Shown here: positions 23,198-32,911 of the stretch, in pieces | Position numbering within the stretch: position 1 is the stretch's first letter | Layout of the letters: each line of letters opens with the position of its first letter | Assembly: GCA_937927435.1 (NCBI GenBank) | Contig: CALBDW010000013.1 | Span: forward strand, 1-50,965 | Direction of reading: 5' to 3' | Source of the DNA: an uncultured Bdellovibrionales bacterium | GTDB taxonomy: Bacteria > Bdellovibrionota > Bdellovibrionia > Bdellovibrionales > JAMPXM01 | DNA: 50,965 nucleotides | Program-made: the position numbers and the translations under genes | The notes under the pieces: generated by a model | Database searches by the model: none | What the model was told of the DNA's origin: nothing | What the model saw: only the letters and a program-made list of their open reading frames with translations

Positions 23198-26068
23198 TCA
23201 CAAAACGCCGATCGAAAGATGGACTTGGTAGGGGCTTTCGACGATGTCGCTGCCGTCGGCGTTCTTGCCGAGGGTGCGGCGGTCGAGCTTCCACGCAATT
23301 TGCAGGTTCAGCGGACCGACCGGCGTGATCACGCGAATGCCGGTGCCCCACGAGTCACGATAGGGGTCCTGGATGTGAACGTTCGGCTGGTTCACGATGA
23401 CGCCGCCGCCGTCGTAGAAAATCGTGCCGCCGAAGCTGCCGTAAATCGGGAACCAAAGTTCGGTCTTGAAGAGCCCGTAGTAGCTGTCGGAAGTGACTCT
23501 GAATTCGCGGTACTCCGAAACGCCGAGATCGATTCGGTTCGGGATTCTTTCATACTCGCTGCCTTCATCGAAGCCACGGATGGTGGAGCGTCCTCCGAGG
23601 AAAAAGGCTTCTTGCGCCGGAACTCCCGAGTTAAGGCGTGAACTGAGGTTCGCGAGATAACCGCCGCGCAATTGGTTCACCCAAACGAAGTCCTTGCGTC
23701 CGAAAAGCGGTAGGTAAATTGAAGTCGCCGCGGAGATTTTCGAGAAATGCACGGTCTGTGTGTGGTCTTCGGAGCTTCCGAGGATGGGGTCGGAATACTC
23801 GAGGTTCAAGTACGAATACGTGCCGCGGCTCGGGTTGAAGATGTCGTCGCGGTAATCAAATTCGATGAACGGTCCGGTTTTCGCGATGTTGACGGTTTCT
23901 TCGACGGCGTAGGTTTGGCGGTCGAATTTACGCTGGTTCGAAAGCGAGTAGAGGTTGTAGGTGACGCGGATGTTCCGCGAAAAGTCGCGGTCGACGAGGA
24001 AACCGATCGTATTGGCCTCGTGAATGATCGTGCGGTCGCCCACGAACTCCGAGAAGAGCTGTTCGCGTATCAGGCTCACGCGTCCGCGGTTACGGTCGCC
24101 GAAGATGTAGGGTTCGATGTAAGTCGCCGTGATCAAATGTTCGATGTAGGATACGCGCGGGTCCATCGAGTATTTGGGTTCAACCCGGAAGGTGGCTCCT
24201 CGGCCGGTGCCGAAGATATTGGCGTAAGAAACGCTGGTCATGCCGCGGATCGTGACGTAGTTCCGTTCATTGGTGGCGCCGATTCGCGCGACGAACGTTC
24301 CTGGATCCCGATCGGCCACATCGATGATGACGGTGCGTTCGGCGATGTTGGTGCCTTCTTCAAGAGTGCGGAGATTTACGCGCGAAAAAAGGTTGAGTTT
24401 CTGGAGGCGGAACGTCGTTTCGTCTATTTTTTCCGGCGTGAGGACGTCGCCTTCCTTGAACGGAAGTTCGCGCAAAATGACGTAATCCTTGGTGAGGGTG
24501 TTCCCCTGAAGCGCGATGGAGCCGACGCGCACCCGCGGCCCTTCCTGGATGTGGAAGGTGACCGTCGCCTGCGTGTTACCTTCGTTATAGGTCACGATGC
24601 TGTTGGGCTCGTTTTCATTCGCGATGCGCATTTCGAGGAAGCCCTCGGAGTGATAGAAGTTCTTGAGCGCGGTAATGCTTTCCTCAAGCTCCCGAAGCCC
24701 CAGGGCCTCGCCCGGCCTGATTTTCAGGAGATCCATGAGCTGGTTTTTGGGGTACGAGTTGGCTCCTTCCAGGCGGACTTGGCGGATCTGGGTGAGCGGG
24801 CCTTCATCGATCGCGAGTGTCACGACGACTGAGCTTTTGTCTTCGGAGTACTCGGCTCTCTGGGATTGGACTCTCGCCCGCAAATAACCTTGGTTCTGAA
24901 GCTCGATGACGAGTTTCTTAACGCCTTCTTCGATGTCTTTGCGGTTATAGTAGCCGTTGCCGATGAGGGAGGAACTCGAGGATCGAATGAAACCCGTGTA
25001 ATAATCCTCGGGGCGGGAGATGTTGCCCACGATTTCGATCTTCTTAATTCGTACGCGCGGATTTTCTTTGATCTTGAAGCGGAGCTGCAGCCGTCGCGAG
25101 CTTTCAATGAAGTTCTGCGTGTAGTGGACGTCGACGTTCGCGAATCCCGCATTTTGGTAAACCCGGCGTATTTTTTCCGCGATATCGGGGCCGGGGTTCG
25201 AGGCTCCCGCGAGTTTTTCCTCTTCGATATAGTGGATCAGCTTGGCGGTACTGAAGTATGAGTTGCCTTCGAACGTGAACTCAAACTTCCAGGGGTTTTC
25301 GACCGAGTAAAAGACTTTGGCATGGGTGCGCTCGGGATTATACGAAATCTGCGGATCGCTCAAACGCGCGGTCAAGTAGCGATTCCCCGTCAGGTAATCG
25401 ACTACGTATTTTTGGAACTCATGGAGCTCGTCCTCGGTGAGAATCCTGTTGTGCATGTAGCGGGCTATCCGAGTGAGGCGGGTTGTTAAATTCGGCTCTC
25501 CCGCTTCGACCACGACTTCGCTGATACGAACCGGCGCGCCTTCCGTGATCGTCACCAGAATGCTCACTTCGGAGTCGTTCGGCAGGCTGAAATCGATTTC
25601 GATTTTCGCATTATGGTAGCCCATGTTTTCATAAAGCTGCCGGAGTTCTTCTGCCGTGGAGAGCAGGTGTTTGCGCTCGAAAACCTGGCCTTTGGCGATG
25701 TCGAGCACGCGCAGGACGTCGGACTTCGAGATCGCATTATTGCCGGCGACTTCGATGTCGTGAATGCGCCTGAGGAGGGTTGCCTCGACCACCGTTTCCC
25801 ATCCGCCGGCGGCGGTTGGGCGTTCGACGCCTTCGACAGTGGCGAAATGCCCGGTCTTCATCAAGTAACGGACGATTTCGTCGATTTCGGCGAGAGTCGC
25901 TTCGCGTTCAGAAATGAACGGGAATTTCTTTTTCAGCTCGGGAACAAGTCGTTGCGGCACGCCGGTGAACTTCAGTAGTCGCGGCTGCGCCGCGGCCGTC
26001 GCTGTCATGCACAGGACAGAGGCGAAAAGAAACGCCAGTATGTAGTTTCGCGCGCTGAAGCTGTTCAT
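23198..26068 (-). CDS. Omp85-family outer-membrane assembly protein with seven POTRA domains
   Basis: A signal peptide (MNSFSARNYILAFLFASVLC, cleaved near AAAQ) is followed by seven POTRA-like repeats, read from recurring beta-alpha-alpha-beta-beta patterns. Their approximate residues are 29-99, 100-177, 178-258, 259-336, 337-423, 424-510 and 511-587. The C-terminal 370 residues form the 16-stranded barrel. It contains the loop-6 signature FFLGGRSTIRGF and ends in hydrophobic VHLSIGVL. BamA usually has five POTRAs and TamA three. The tamB gene lies immediately upstream (10 bp), which suggests a TamA-like partner, but size and POTRA number resemble extended BamA-like proteins. The ATG at 26068 follows AGAGAG and gives 956 aa; the frame is open to 26116 inside tamB. 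Confidence 0.93.
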   Translation of the reverse strand: MNSFSARNYILAFLFASVLCMTATAAAQPRLLKFTGVPQRLVPELKKKFPFISEREATLAEIDEIVRYLMKTGHFATVEGVERPTAAGGWETVVEATLLRRIHDIEVAGNNAISKSDVLRVLDIAKGQVFERKHLLSTAEELRQLYENMGYHNAKIEIDFSLPNDSEVSILVTITEGAPVRISEVVVEAGEPNLTTRLTRIARYMHNRILTEDELHEFQKYVVDYLTGNRYLTARLSDPQISYNPERTHAKVFYSVENPWKFEFTFEGNSYFSTAKLIHYIEEEKLAGASNPGPDIAEKIRRVYQNAGFANVDVHYTQNFIESSRRLQLRFKIKENPRVRIKKIEIVGNISRPEDYYTGFIRSSSSSLIGNGYYNRKDIEEGVKKLVIELQNQGYLRARVQSQRAEYSEDKSSVVVTLAIDEGPLTQIRQVRLEGANSYPKNQLMDLLKIRPGEALGLRELEESITALKNFYHSEGFLEMRIANENEPNSIVTYNEGNTQATVTFHIQEGPRVRVGSIALQGNTLTKDYVILRELPFKEGDVLTPEKIDETTFRLQKLNLFSRVNLRTLEEGTNIAERTVIIDVADRDPGTFVARIGATNERNYVTIRGMTSVSYANIFGTGRGATFRVEPKYSMDPRVSYIEHLITATYIEPYIFGDRNRGRVSLIREQLFSEFVGDRTIIHEANTIGFLVDRDFSRNIRVTYNLYSLSNQRKFDRQTYAVEETVNIAKTGPFIEFDYRDDIFNPSRGTYSYLNLEYSDPILGSSEDHTQTVHFSKISAATSIYLPLFGRKDFVWVNQLRGGYLANLSSRLNSGVPAQEAFFLGGRSTIRGFDEGSEYERIPNRIDLGVSEYREFRVTSDSYYGLFKTELWFPIYGSFGGTIFYDGGGVIVNQPNVHIQDPYRDSWGTGIRVITPVGPLNLQIAWKLDRRTLGKNADGSDIVESPYQVHLSIGVL

Positions 26069-26078
26069 CACTCTCTTA

Positions 26079-29000
26079 TCACTTGAACTCGAATTTGTAC
26101 TCGAGATCCAGTCCAAATCGGTTCTTTTCTTGCTGCATTGTGTTTTTCTCGGAGGTTTCGGCGTCTTCGCGGCTTTGCCAGCTGAGAACCCCCGAAATTT
26201 TGTCGTTTAAGCGGTAGCGGATTTCCGCGTCCGAACCGCGCTTCGTACCGAGCGACTGGCTCGCGGTCACACCGAGCTTGTTCGTGAACTGGCGTTTGAG
26301 AACAATTCTCTGCACGACTGCGGACTCCTCGATGCTCGGGTCGAATTGGAGTTCGAATCCGGTCCGCTCCTTGATTTCCTTAGTCAACGGGTTGTTCTTC
26401 AAAGCACCTGGGCTGATTTGCGGCGAGTTCGTGGCGCTCGTTTGGCCGGTCCGCAGAAGAGGATTGCTCGTCTCCGTGGTTCCAAGTGCCAGGAGCGAGA
26501 TGATTTCTTTTTCGCTCAATTGCGGAATACTGCTGAAATTCAGTTCCGGTTTGGAGGCCGTGCCTTGAACGAGAAGGCTGACGTCGTAATCCTGCACCCT
26601 GGATTGCGCGACGACATAGAGTCTGGGGTTGAGTTCATTCGGGTCGGTGAACTGGATGTTCGCGTTCGCCACTTCGAACTCGGTGTCTTTGACCATGATG
26701 CGGGAGCCTTTGTTCAGTGTGACGGTGCCTAAGACGGACGGTTTATTCGGGCTACCCTTGACAGCGAGCTGGCCTTTCACGACGCCGTCGATGAGTTCGT
26801 TGCGCGCCTGGATTCCCCGTGAAAAGTCGACGTTCAAATCGACGACGATGGGGGTGAAACGTTCCTGTAAGAGAACCTCGGGCAGGAACAAGTCACGGCG
26901 GAAGGATTCCATTTCGTTCGTTTCGCCCCCGAAATCCTTGGTGATAAGGCCCTCGGTGACGCGGTAATCAATCTTTAAGAGGAAGGGGAACCATTTGCCT
27001 GTCAGACCGATTTCGCCCGAACCCGATGTTCGGATCTGATCGGGGACGTTTAACGTTACGCGTTCGAATTGGCCTGAGAGGTTGACGGGGTAATTCTTGT
27101 AACCGAGCAGTTCCATTGATCCGGACCCCGTGACGCGGCCGCCGCCGAGTTCCGCACGCATGGTATTAAAGAGGATTTTCCTTTGGCTGAATATTACATC
27201 GGTGCTGATGTTTTCGAGCGCGTGCGGGAAGTCGAGGAACTTGACGTAGCCCTTTTCGATGACGGCGGACCCGAGGATGTCGGGGGCTATGTCGGGGCCG
27301 GCGCGGAAGTTGAAAGTGAACGAGAGCAATCCGCGCAGGTCTTCGAAGAACGGCGCTATGATGCCGAGAAGGCTCATGTCGACTTTGCCGTTCACTTGCA
27401 GATCGGCCTTCGCCGACGGGTTCGGGTTTTGTGTGATCTTGAGAAAAGTGTCCTCGCCGGTCAGCTCGAATCTTTCGACATTGACCTGGCCGTTTCTTTT
27501 TGAGAGGGAGAGCGGCCCGGTCGCGTTCATCGCAAGTGCCCCGCGGGCGAGTGATAGTTTATCGATCCGGGCCGTGCCGCTCGCGTTCCAGAATCCTCCC
27601 TTGGCGGATTCAAGTTCGATCATCGCGGTCAGGTTGCCCACGTAATCCCGGCGGTTTGAAGGTCCGGAAACCGCGGCGAGAACGGGCGCGAAATTCCAGT
27701 CGTGCGTGACGATTTTGAGGGCGAAAGGAGAGTGGGCGTCGAAAGGAATTTTGAAGTTCGCCTTCAGGACGTCGCCGAGGAAATTGCCTTCGCCTTCGAC
27801 CGCCTTTGAGCCGAATTTCAAGTGGAATGACGAGTCGGGCATCGCTTGTTCGCCGATCGCGGTCCGGCTCAGACGCCCGCGCATTTCCGTGTCGGGTGAC
27901 AGAATAGGGCCCGACATATCCATTTCGAAATCGATGCTCCCGGAGTCCGAGAGACCGATCGCGGAAATCAGGGTCGAGTTCTCAAGCCGGAAATCGCTCC
28001 CTTTGATCCGGGCTTTGATTGTCCCGTCTGGATGACCGGTTCCGGTCAGGTTGATGACCGCGGGGTTCTTGATGACTTGAACGCGGTCCGCTCTCACTTC
28101 GCCGGAAATACTGCTCACATCGAAGTACGCTTGATCAAAAGTTTCGCCCGCGACGGTTCCGCGGAACAAGGCGCTCTTGAGCTGATAGGACAGGCGGCTG
28201 AAATCGAGAGGGCCTGAGGCCTTGAGTTGCGCGTGGCCCGTACCCGTGATGGCGAAGGGAAGGGAGACTTTCCGGCTGAAGGCGTCGAGCAGATCGCGCG
28301 CGTCGAAGAAAGGAGAGCGCGCGTTGATATGGATTTCTGAGTTGTAAAGATCGACCCGTACGTCGCCGGCGTAACGGGACACGGTGTAATAGCCTTGCAT
28401 ATTCGAGAAGGTGAGTTGGCCGGCTTTGTAAGAGATCCTTCCCTTCGCGCTTCCGAGTCCGAAGTCTTCGAGCCAGAAACCGCGGCCGTCGACGTCCATG
28501 GAGAAAGTCGCCGACTCGGAGTCACCTTCCGTCGTCCCTTTGACCCGTGCGGTTCCTTCGAGTTTGAGGTCGGCTAGGTTGGCGACGTCTTTGAACGATA
28601 CTTGGTCGCCTTCGTAATTGATCTTGAAGCCTGTTTCGTATGCGATCGTTCCGGAACTGCGGCCCCTTGAATGCGGCATTTTGATTCCGGCCGTGTAAGT
28701 CACCTTGTCCTTGTCCACCGTCAGGCCGCCTTCAGCGTCAAATTCGCGAAGAGCGACGATGGTACTTCTCGATTTCATATCGCTTTTGACGAAAAGGTTT
28801 TCGCCGCGTGCGGTCCCCTGGCAGCTGAAAGTGAAGTCCTCAGGATGGCCGGAGGGAATCGCGGCCTGGCAGGGCAAATCGGCCGAGATTTGCAGGAAGA
28901 CAGGAATTTCGCCAACCCCGAGGGTCTTCAGCAACTGATGAAGCTGCAAAAGTTGAGTGCGGGCGACCCCAGTCACCGTCGTCTCGGCCGGAGTTTTCTC

Positions 29001-30059
29001 GACGACGAGATTTGAAACGAATACGGTTCCCGCGGGGTTGTCGATTTCAAGAGACGGCGAAATAAATTTATATTTTTCGCCCTGTTCTTCGGCCTGGCCG
29101 GAGAATTTGAGGCGATCGACGAAGAACTGGTCGATCTTGAGTTCTTCCGTCTGGACGGAGAGGGAGAGTGTCGGCGCTTTGGTCCGAGCTTTGACGAACG
29201 CGGAGTTCACGCGCACGCGTCCGCCGACGTCGGGAAGATGTTTGGCCCAGGTGGGGACGGATGCTTTAAGGAGGTTGCGTAAAGTATCGAGGACCAGAGA
29301 GCCCTGAAGTTTGAAATCCGCCGTTTTCAGCTCGAATCGTTCGACATGGCCGCTCGCGTTGCCTGCGGCTTCGAGGATGGAATCGCCGTGGTGGAGTTTG
29401 AGGCTTTCAATCTTGAGGGTGTCCCGCGAAACGATCGCCGAGGCTTCGATATCCAGCGTGGCCGATTCGTGGTCCGAATTCACACGCACGGAATCGAGAT
29501 CAAAGGAGAGCGCGAGAGTATTCCCGCGGCGTTTTTCGGCTACGAAACCGGCCTGGCGGAGGTTGAGGACCACTTTCGGGTCGGCGAGTCTCAAACGGAG
29601 GTTGCTATTCACCACCTCGAGTCGTTGGATGGGAACGGTCGCGAGGGAGGAGAAGAACCCTTCGAGCGAAAACTTCTTTTGATTTCTTGAAGCCGGGATC
29701 GACGCGTCGATATCGGCTCCTTCGATTTTAATCGAAGCGAGGCGGAGACGCCCTTGCAAGAGCTGCCAGATCGAGACTTCGACCGAAATTGAGCCGAAAC
29801 TTGCGCCGTTTAAGTACGGACGGAATTCGTCTTTCGGCGAGATCTTCACATCACCGAGAGACACCCCGATCGGGATGAAGCTGATGTCCACGAAGCCTGG
29901 CAGGATACGGACGGGCAGGTGCTCCCGGCTGATCTGCTCGATTTGCACCATGATGAACGAGCGCATTTTAGGCATTTGCCAGCTGATTAAAGTTCCCGTG
30001 AGAAACGAAATACCCACCAGCAAAAGGGAGGCGAGAATCCAGCGGCGATCAAGTTTCAC
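26079..30059 (-). CDS. tamB: TamB/AsmA-like translocation and assembly protein
   Basis: The 1326-aa inner-membrane-anchored protein spans the periplasm. It has an N-terminal membrane segment (about 8-28), then a very long series of beta-strands typical of the AsmA/TamB lipid-conducting groove. The C-terminal DUF490/TamB domain contains DGVVKGQLAVKGSPNKPSV, NANIQFTDPNELNPRLYV and ISLLALGTTE, ending FGLDLEYKFEF. TamB proteins work with Omp85 partners in outer-membrane assembly and anterograde phospholipid transport. The GTG start overlaps the upstream TPR gene by 4 bp (GTGA), and the Omp85 gene follows 10 bp later, so the three form one operon. Length is in the family range. Confidence 0.95.
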   Translation of the reverse strand: MKLDRRWILASLLLVGISFLTGTLISWQMPKMRSFIMVQIEQISREHLPVRILPGFVDISFIPIGVSLGDVKISPKDEFRPYLNGASFGSISVEVSIWQLLQGRLRLASIKIEGADIDASIPASRNQKKFSLEGFFSSLATVPIQRLEVVNSNLRLRLADPKVVLNLRQAGFVAEKRRGNTLALSFDLDSVRVNSDHESATLDIEASAIVSRDTLKIESLKLHHGDSILEAAGNASGHVERFELKTADFKLQGSLVLDTLRNLLKASVPTWAKHLPDVGGRVRVNSAFVKARTKAPTLSLSVQTEELKIDQFFVDRLKFSGQAEEQGEKYKFISPSLEIDNPAGTVFVSNLVVEKTPAETTVTGVARTQLLQLHQLLKTLGVGEIPVFLQISADLPCQAAIPSGHPEDFTFSCQGTARGENLFVKSDMKSRSTIVALREFDAEGGLTVDKDKVTYTAGIKMPHSRGRSSGTIAYETGFKINYEGDQVSFKDVANLADLKLEGTARVKGTTEGDSESATFSMDVDGRGFWLEDFGLGSAKGRISYKAGQLTFSNMQGYYTVSRYAGDVRVDLYNSEIHINARSPFFDARDLLDAFSRKVSLPFAITGTGHAQLKASGPLDFSRLSYQLKSALFRGTVAGETFDQAYFDVSSISGEVRADRVQVIKNPAVINLTGTGHPDGTIKARIKGSDFRLENSTLISAIGLSDSGSIDFEMDMSGPILSPDTEMRGRLSRTAIGEQAMPDSSFHLKFGSKAVEGEGNFLGDVLKANFKIPFDAHSPFALKIVTHDWNFAPVLAAVSGPSNRRDYVGNLTAMIELESAKGGFWNASGTARIDKLSLARGALAMNATGPLSLSKRNGQVNVERFELTGEDTFLKITQNPNPSAKADLQVNGKVDMSLLGIIAPFFEDLRGLLSFTFNFRAGPDIAPDILGSAVIEKGYVKFLDFPHALENISTDVIFSQRKILFNTMRAELGGGRVTGSGSMELLGYKNYPVNLSGQFERVTLNVPDQIRTSGSGEIGLTGKWFPFLLKIDYRVTEGLITKDFGGETNEMESFRRDLFLPEVLLQERFTPIVVDLNVDFSRGIQARNELIDGVVKGQLAVKGSPNKPSVLGTVTLNKGSRIMVKDTEFEVANANIQFTDPNELNPRLYVVAQSRVQDYDVSLLVQGTASKPELNFSSIPQLSEKEIISLLALGTTETSNPLLRTGQTSATNSPQISPGALKNNPLTKEIKERTGFELQFDPSIEESAVVQRIVLKRQFTNKLGVTASQSLGTKRGSDAEIRYRLNDKISGVLSWQSREDAETSEKNTMQQEKNRFGLDLEYKFEFK

Positions 30060-31105
30060 GCGTCACCTCCACTCCAGTCGAGCAGCAGCGACTGCGCCGA
30101 TTTGTAATTGGGACGAACGCGAACCAAGCCTCGCAGGAGATCAATAGCCGAAGCAGCGTCGCCCAAGCCGTGGAGCGCCCGGGCGCGTGCGTAGGTCGCC
30201 GCGAATGTCGCCTCCGGGTCGTTCGCGTAGACTTCCTCCAGGCGGGAAGCCTCCTCGAGGGCGGTCACGAACTGCCGGGCCGCGATCATCAGTTCCAATT
30301 TCAGCCAATCGACGGCTGGCGACGACGCCGCGTGCTCGAGAACGGCGATCGCTTCACGGGCGAAACCCATCGCGTTTAATCCGATTGCGAGATCGTAAGC
30401 GAGTTCCGGTTTCTCTTTCGCGATTTCGTGGGCGCGCTCGACGAGCAGCGCCTTCACGTTCTCTTCTTCGGGGGAAAGGTAGGCGAGTTTACGCTCGAGT
30501 TCGGCGGTCGGGTCAGTTGTCGCGCGCGCGTTGGCCACAACTTCGCGAGCCCACCGCAAACGCAACTCGTTTTTTTCCTCCTGTACGTCGATTTCGGCCG
30601 GAAAAAGCGCTTCAAGTTCTTCGATCAGCTTCAGTTCCTGCTCGTATAGGCGTTGCGAGCGCATGAACTGAATCTGGTCTCTAAGGGCCTGTTTCCGGTC
30701 GGAAACCTTCCGCTCGAACGAGTCGTGGAGGGCGGCGCGTTTTTCGGCGAACGCGCGCGAATACAAATCCAGTTGGCGCGAGCGCAGAAGGTCGGGGGTG
30801 GCGTCTTGGCTTTCGGCCGCTTCAAAGAGGGCGTTCACTTCGCTGTCGGACGGTCGGTAGCCGATGCGGCCCAAAGCTTCCGCGAGTTGCGCCCACGGAA
30901 GTTTTGCTGACTGGCGGATGAGATGGCGAATTTCGGTGAAAAGATGTTCGTAAAGACCGGCCGCGATTAAGAACTGCGCGCAGTCGAGTTGTTCTTCTTC
31001 GCTCAGGATTTGGAGCCGCCACCGGCGAATCAATTCCTCGGCCACCAATGGGGGTTCTTTTTCACGCAAAAGCGTGCTGATTTCCGATTCAAGCGGCGTT
31101 GGCAC
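30056..31105 (-). CDS. TPR-like helical repeat protein upstream of tamB
   Basis: The 349-aa protein has no signal peptide and is almost entirely helical. TPR-like pairs are clearest at the C-terminus (ARARALHGLGDAASAIDLLR, then VRVRPNYKSAQSLLLDW) and around AYDLAIGLNAMGFAREAIAV. A Glu/Arg-rich coiled-coil-like segment lies near residues 110-190. It is likely a cytoplasmic scaffold. The start is GTG 31105 with GGAG 8 bp upstream. It overlaps tamB by 4 bp, so it is translationally coupled to an envelope-assembly operon. A specific role is not assigned. Confidence 0.85.
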   Translation of the reverse strand: MPTPLESEISTLLREKEPPLVAEELIRRWRLQILSEEEQLDCAQFLIAAGLYEHLFTEIRHLIRQSAKLPWAQLAEALGRIGYRPSDSEVNALFEAAESQDATPDLLRSRQLDLYSRAFAEKRAALHDSFERKVSDRKQALRDQIQFMRSQRLYEQELKLIEELEALFPAEIDVQEEKNELRLRWAREVVANARATTDPTAELERKLAYLSPEEENVKALLVERAHEIAKEKPELAYDLAIGLNAMGFAREAIAVLEHAASSPAVDWLKLELMIAARQFVTALEEASRLEEVYANDPEATFAATYARARALHGLGDAASAIDLLRGLVRVRPNYKSAQSLLLDWSGGDA

Positions 31106-31271
31106 CTCGATCGCTCCGTCTTCCTTCGACCCCTCTATTATGCGGCTTCTTTCGGCGATAACACGAGGAAAAGAGGAAAGAATTCGGGTGTTCTGGACCC
31201 GGATGAAAAGCCTGCGTTCGGAGTTTCATTAAGGGGAGAAACGAGCTTCGAGACAGGCCTCGACTTAGGAC

Positions 31272-31298
31272 GTGCGGAACCCTCATCGGGTTCCGCAC
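31272..31298. terminator. Hairpin after efp, likely terminator
   Basis: GTGCGGAACCC (31272-31282) pairs perfectly with GGGTTCCGCAC (31288-31298), an 11-bp stem with a 5-nt loop, beginning 11 bp beyond the efp stop on the minus strand. No clear T-tract follows on either strand, so it may be a weak terminator or an mRNA 3'-end stabiliser. Confidence 0.5.
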
Positions 31299-31308
31299 TT
31301 TCGACTGA

Positions 31309-31872
31309 TCATTTGTTCACGCGTTCAATGTATTCGCCGGTGCGCGTATCGATTTTCAGCATATCGCCTTCGTTGATGTGCATCGGCACTTGAACGGTGT
31401 AACCGGTTTCCATGACCGCCGGCTTCGAGCCGCCCGTCACGGTGTTGCCCTTGAAGTTCGGGTCGGTTTTCACGACTTTCAGGACCACCGAGTTCGGGCA
31501 CTCCACGCCGATCGCTTTTCCGTTGTAGAGCATGACGACGCATTCCAGGTTTTCGATCAGGAAGTTTCTGGCGTCGCCGACGTCTTCTTCGCTCAGCGTG
31601 ATTTGCTCGTAGTTTTTTTGGTTCATGAAATTGTAGCCTGAGTCGTCCTTGTAGAGGAACGTCATCTCAACCGTTGAGATGTCCGGCACCTCGAATTTCT
31701 CGCCTTGTTTGAAGGTGAACTCGCGGTTTTGGCCCGTGATCAGGTTTTTCAGTTTAGCGCGTGTGAACTGGTTTCCTTTGCCGGGCTTGACGTGTTGGAA
31801 GTCGGTGATCGTGTAGGGTTGGCCTTCGTAAAGGATCTTAAGGCCTTTTTTGAAGTCGGAAAGTTGATACAT
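31309..31872 (-). CDS. efp: Elongation factor P
   Basis: EF-P relieves ribosome stalling at polyproline stretches. The 188-aa protein shows the three-barrel family pattern. The KOW-like N-terminal domain carries the tip loop PGKGNQFTR with the modifiable Lys at residue 32. The S1-like C-terminal domain includes NTVTGGSKPAVMETG, VQVPMHINEGD and IDTRTGEYIERV. The Lys tip corresponds to the beta-lysylated or unmodified class; no modifying enzyme gene is in the window. The ATG at 31872 has GGAGG 5 bp upstream; an open frame extends to 32016, but that part has no homology pattern. It is bounded by a hairpin downstream. Confidence 0.98.
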   Translation of the reverse strand: MYQLSDFKKGLKILYEGQPYTITDFQHVKPGKGNQFTRAKLKNLITGQNREFTFKQGEKFEVPDISTVEMTFLYKDDSGYNFMNQKNYEQITLSEEDVGDARNFLIENLECVVMLYNGKAIGVECPNSVVLKVVKTDPNFKGNTVTGGSKPAVMETGYTVQVPMHINEGDMLKIDTRTGEYIERVNK

Positions 31873-31919
31873 ACGGGCCTCCAAGGGCGCGAATTTATGA
31901 TGGTTTGCGTGATCATTGT

Positions 31920-31949
31920 TCTTTATCGGGATTTGCTGGACCGGGTCAA
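31920..31949 (-). promoter_or_regulatory. Possible promoter for efp
   Basis: On the minus strand TTGACC (31949-31944) and TAAAGA (31925-31920) are 18 bp apart, 48 bp before the efp start codon. The -35 is good and the -10 weak. The -35 box overlaps the 3' end of the upstream TPR gene. Confidence 0.4.
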
Positions 31950-32785
31950 CCTTCGTGAAAGCGGCGCTCGTTGATTCGGTGCAATAAGGCTTCGAGTTTG
32001 CGGCGTTTTTGGGCACGCAGTTCGTGGTTGAGGGGGCCGCGTATAAGGGGTTGAGCCGGCACCTGAACGGGGATGGGGTCGATGTCGAGTTCCGACGCCA
32101 GCATCTTCAATCGTTTTTCAAACTCCGGCGACGAGCCCAATTGGTCTTCCGCCGAGCGAAGAACTTCGTAGGCACGGTCGTTTTCCCCGCGAATGATGTA
32201 AGCGTCGGCCAAGGACACCGCCCTTTCAATCTCACTCGCGCGCCAAGCGGGTTCGGTCGGTTCGGCGGGCTCTTGCGGTTCGCCTTCGTCGTCACGAATG
32301 GGTTGAACTTCGGGAGGCGGCGGAGCGGCCTGGAAGACCGGTTTCATTTCGAAGAGTTCGTCGTCGAAATCTTCGGCCGAAAGAAACTCCCATTTGCGGA
32401 CGACCCTCTGCGCCTTTTCGTGATTGGGATTTAAAAACAAGACGGTTTTGTAGGCTTTCAGAGCCTCTTTCGGCATGCGCATTTCGAGATAAAGGTCTCC
32501 GAGCAGCGCATGGGCCAACAGATTGTCGGGAGCCAGCGTTGTGCATTTTTTCAGCTGCGTTAACGCTCCCTCGCGATCGCCGCGATCGATCAGGATTCGC
32601 GCCAATGCCACCAGTCCGCCAGGAAAATCGGGATGCAGTTCAACTCCGGCGGTGCATATTTGATAGGCTTCATCGAGAAGTCCCATTTGGCGATAGGCTT
32701 CAGCTAAAGGCGCGAAAACCCGAGATTTCGGATTTTTTTGGTATTCGATCTGATATCGCTCAACCGTTTCTGGATCGATCGCCAT
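31946..32785 (-). CDS. Tetratricopeptide-repeat protein
   Basis: The 279-aa protein has at least three good TPR units in residues 20-130: SRVFAPLAEAYRQMGLLDEA, then GGLVALARILIDRGDREGAL, then LLAHALLGDLYLEMRMPKEA. A Pro/Glu-rich linker (about 155-190) follows, then a fourth TPR-like unit (AYIIRGENDRAYEVLRSAED) and a basic C-terminal helix. There is no signal peptide, so it is likely cytoplasmic and mediates protein interactions. The ATG at 32785 begins MAIDPETVERYQ; an extension to 32860 is open but overlaps the divergent ruvC upstream region. The ribosome binding site is weak. The partner is unknown. Confidence 0.88.
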   Translation of the reverse strand: MAIDPETVERYQIEYQKNPKSRVFAPLAEAYRQMGLLDEAYQICTAGVELHPDFPGGLVALARILIDRGDREGALTQLKKCTTLAPDNLLAHALLGDLYLEMRMPKEALKAYKTVLFLNPNHEKAQRVVRKWEFLSAEDFDDELFEMKPVFQAAPPPPEVQPIRDDEGEPQEPAEPTEPAWRASEIERAVSLADAYIIRGENDRAYEVLRSAEDQLGSSPEFEKRLKMLASELDIDPIPVQVPAQPLIRGPLNHELRAQKRRKLEALLHRINERRFHEG

Positions 32786-32911
32786 AGGATGCTTGGTATT
32801 TTGGCACCTCTCGACATGCAACACAAGGTCGATTCGCGCTTGAAATCCCTCCCCTGGCACGGTTCAATGAGTCGTTTTCCGCGTGTGACTAAGAAGGGGG
32901 AGGTTCCGACG

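Noticed and set aside
23747..24832. 361-codon plus-strand frame antisense to the Omp85 gene
   Set aside because: Mirror of a strongly coding opposite frame; composition is Val/Gly/Arg-rich with no motif and no good ribosome binding site.
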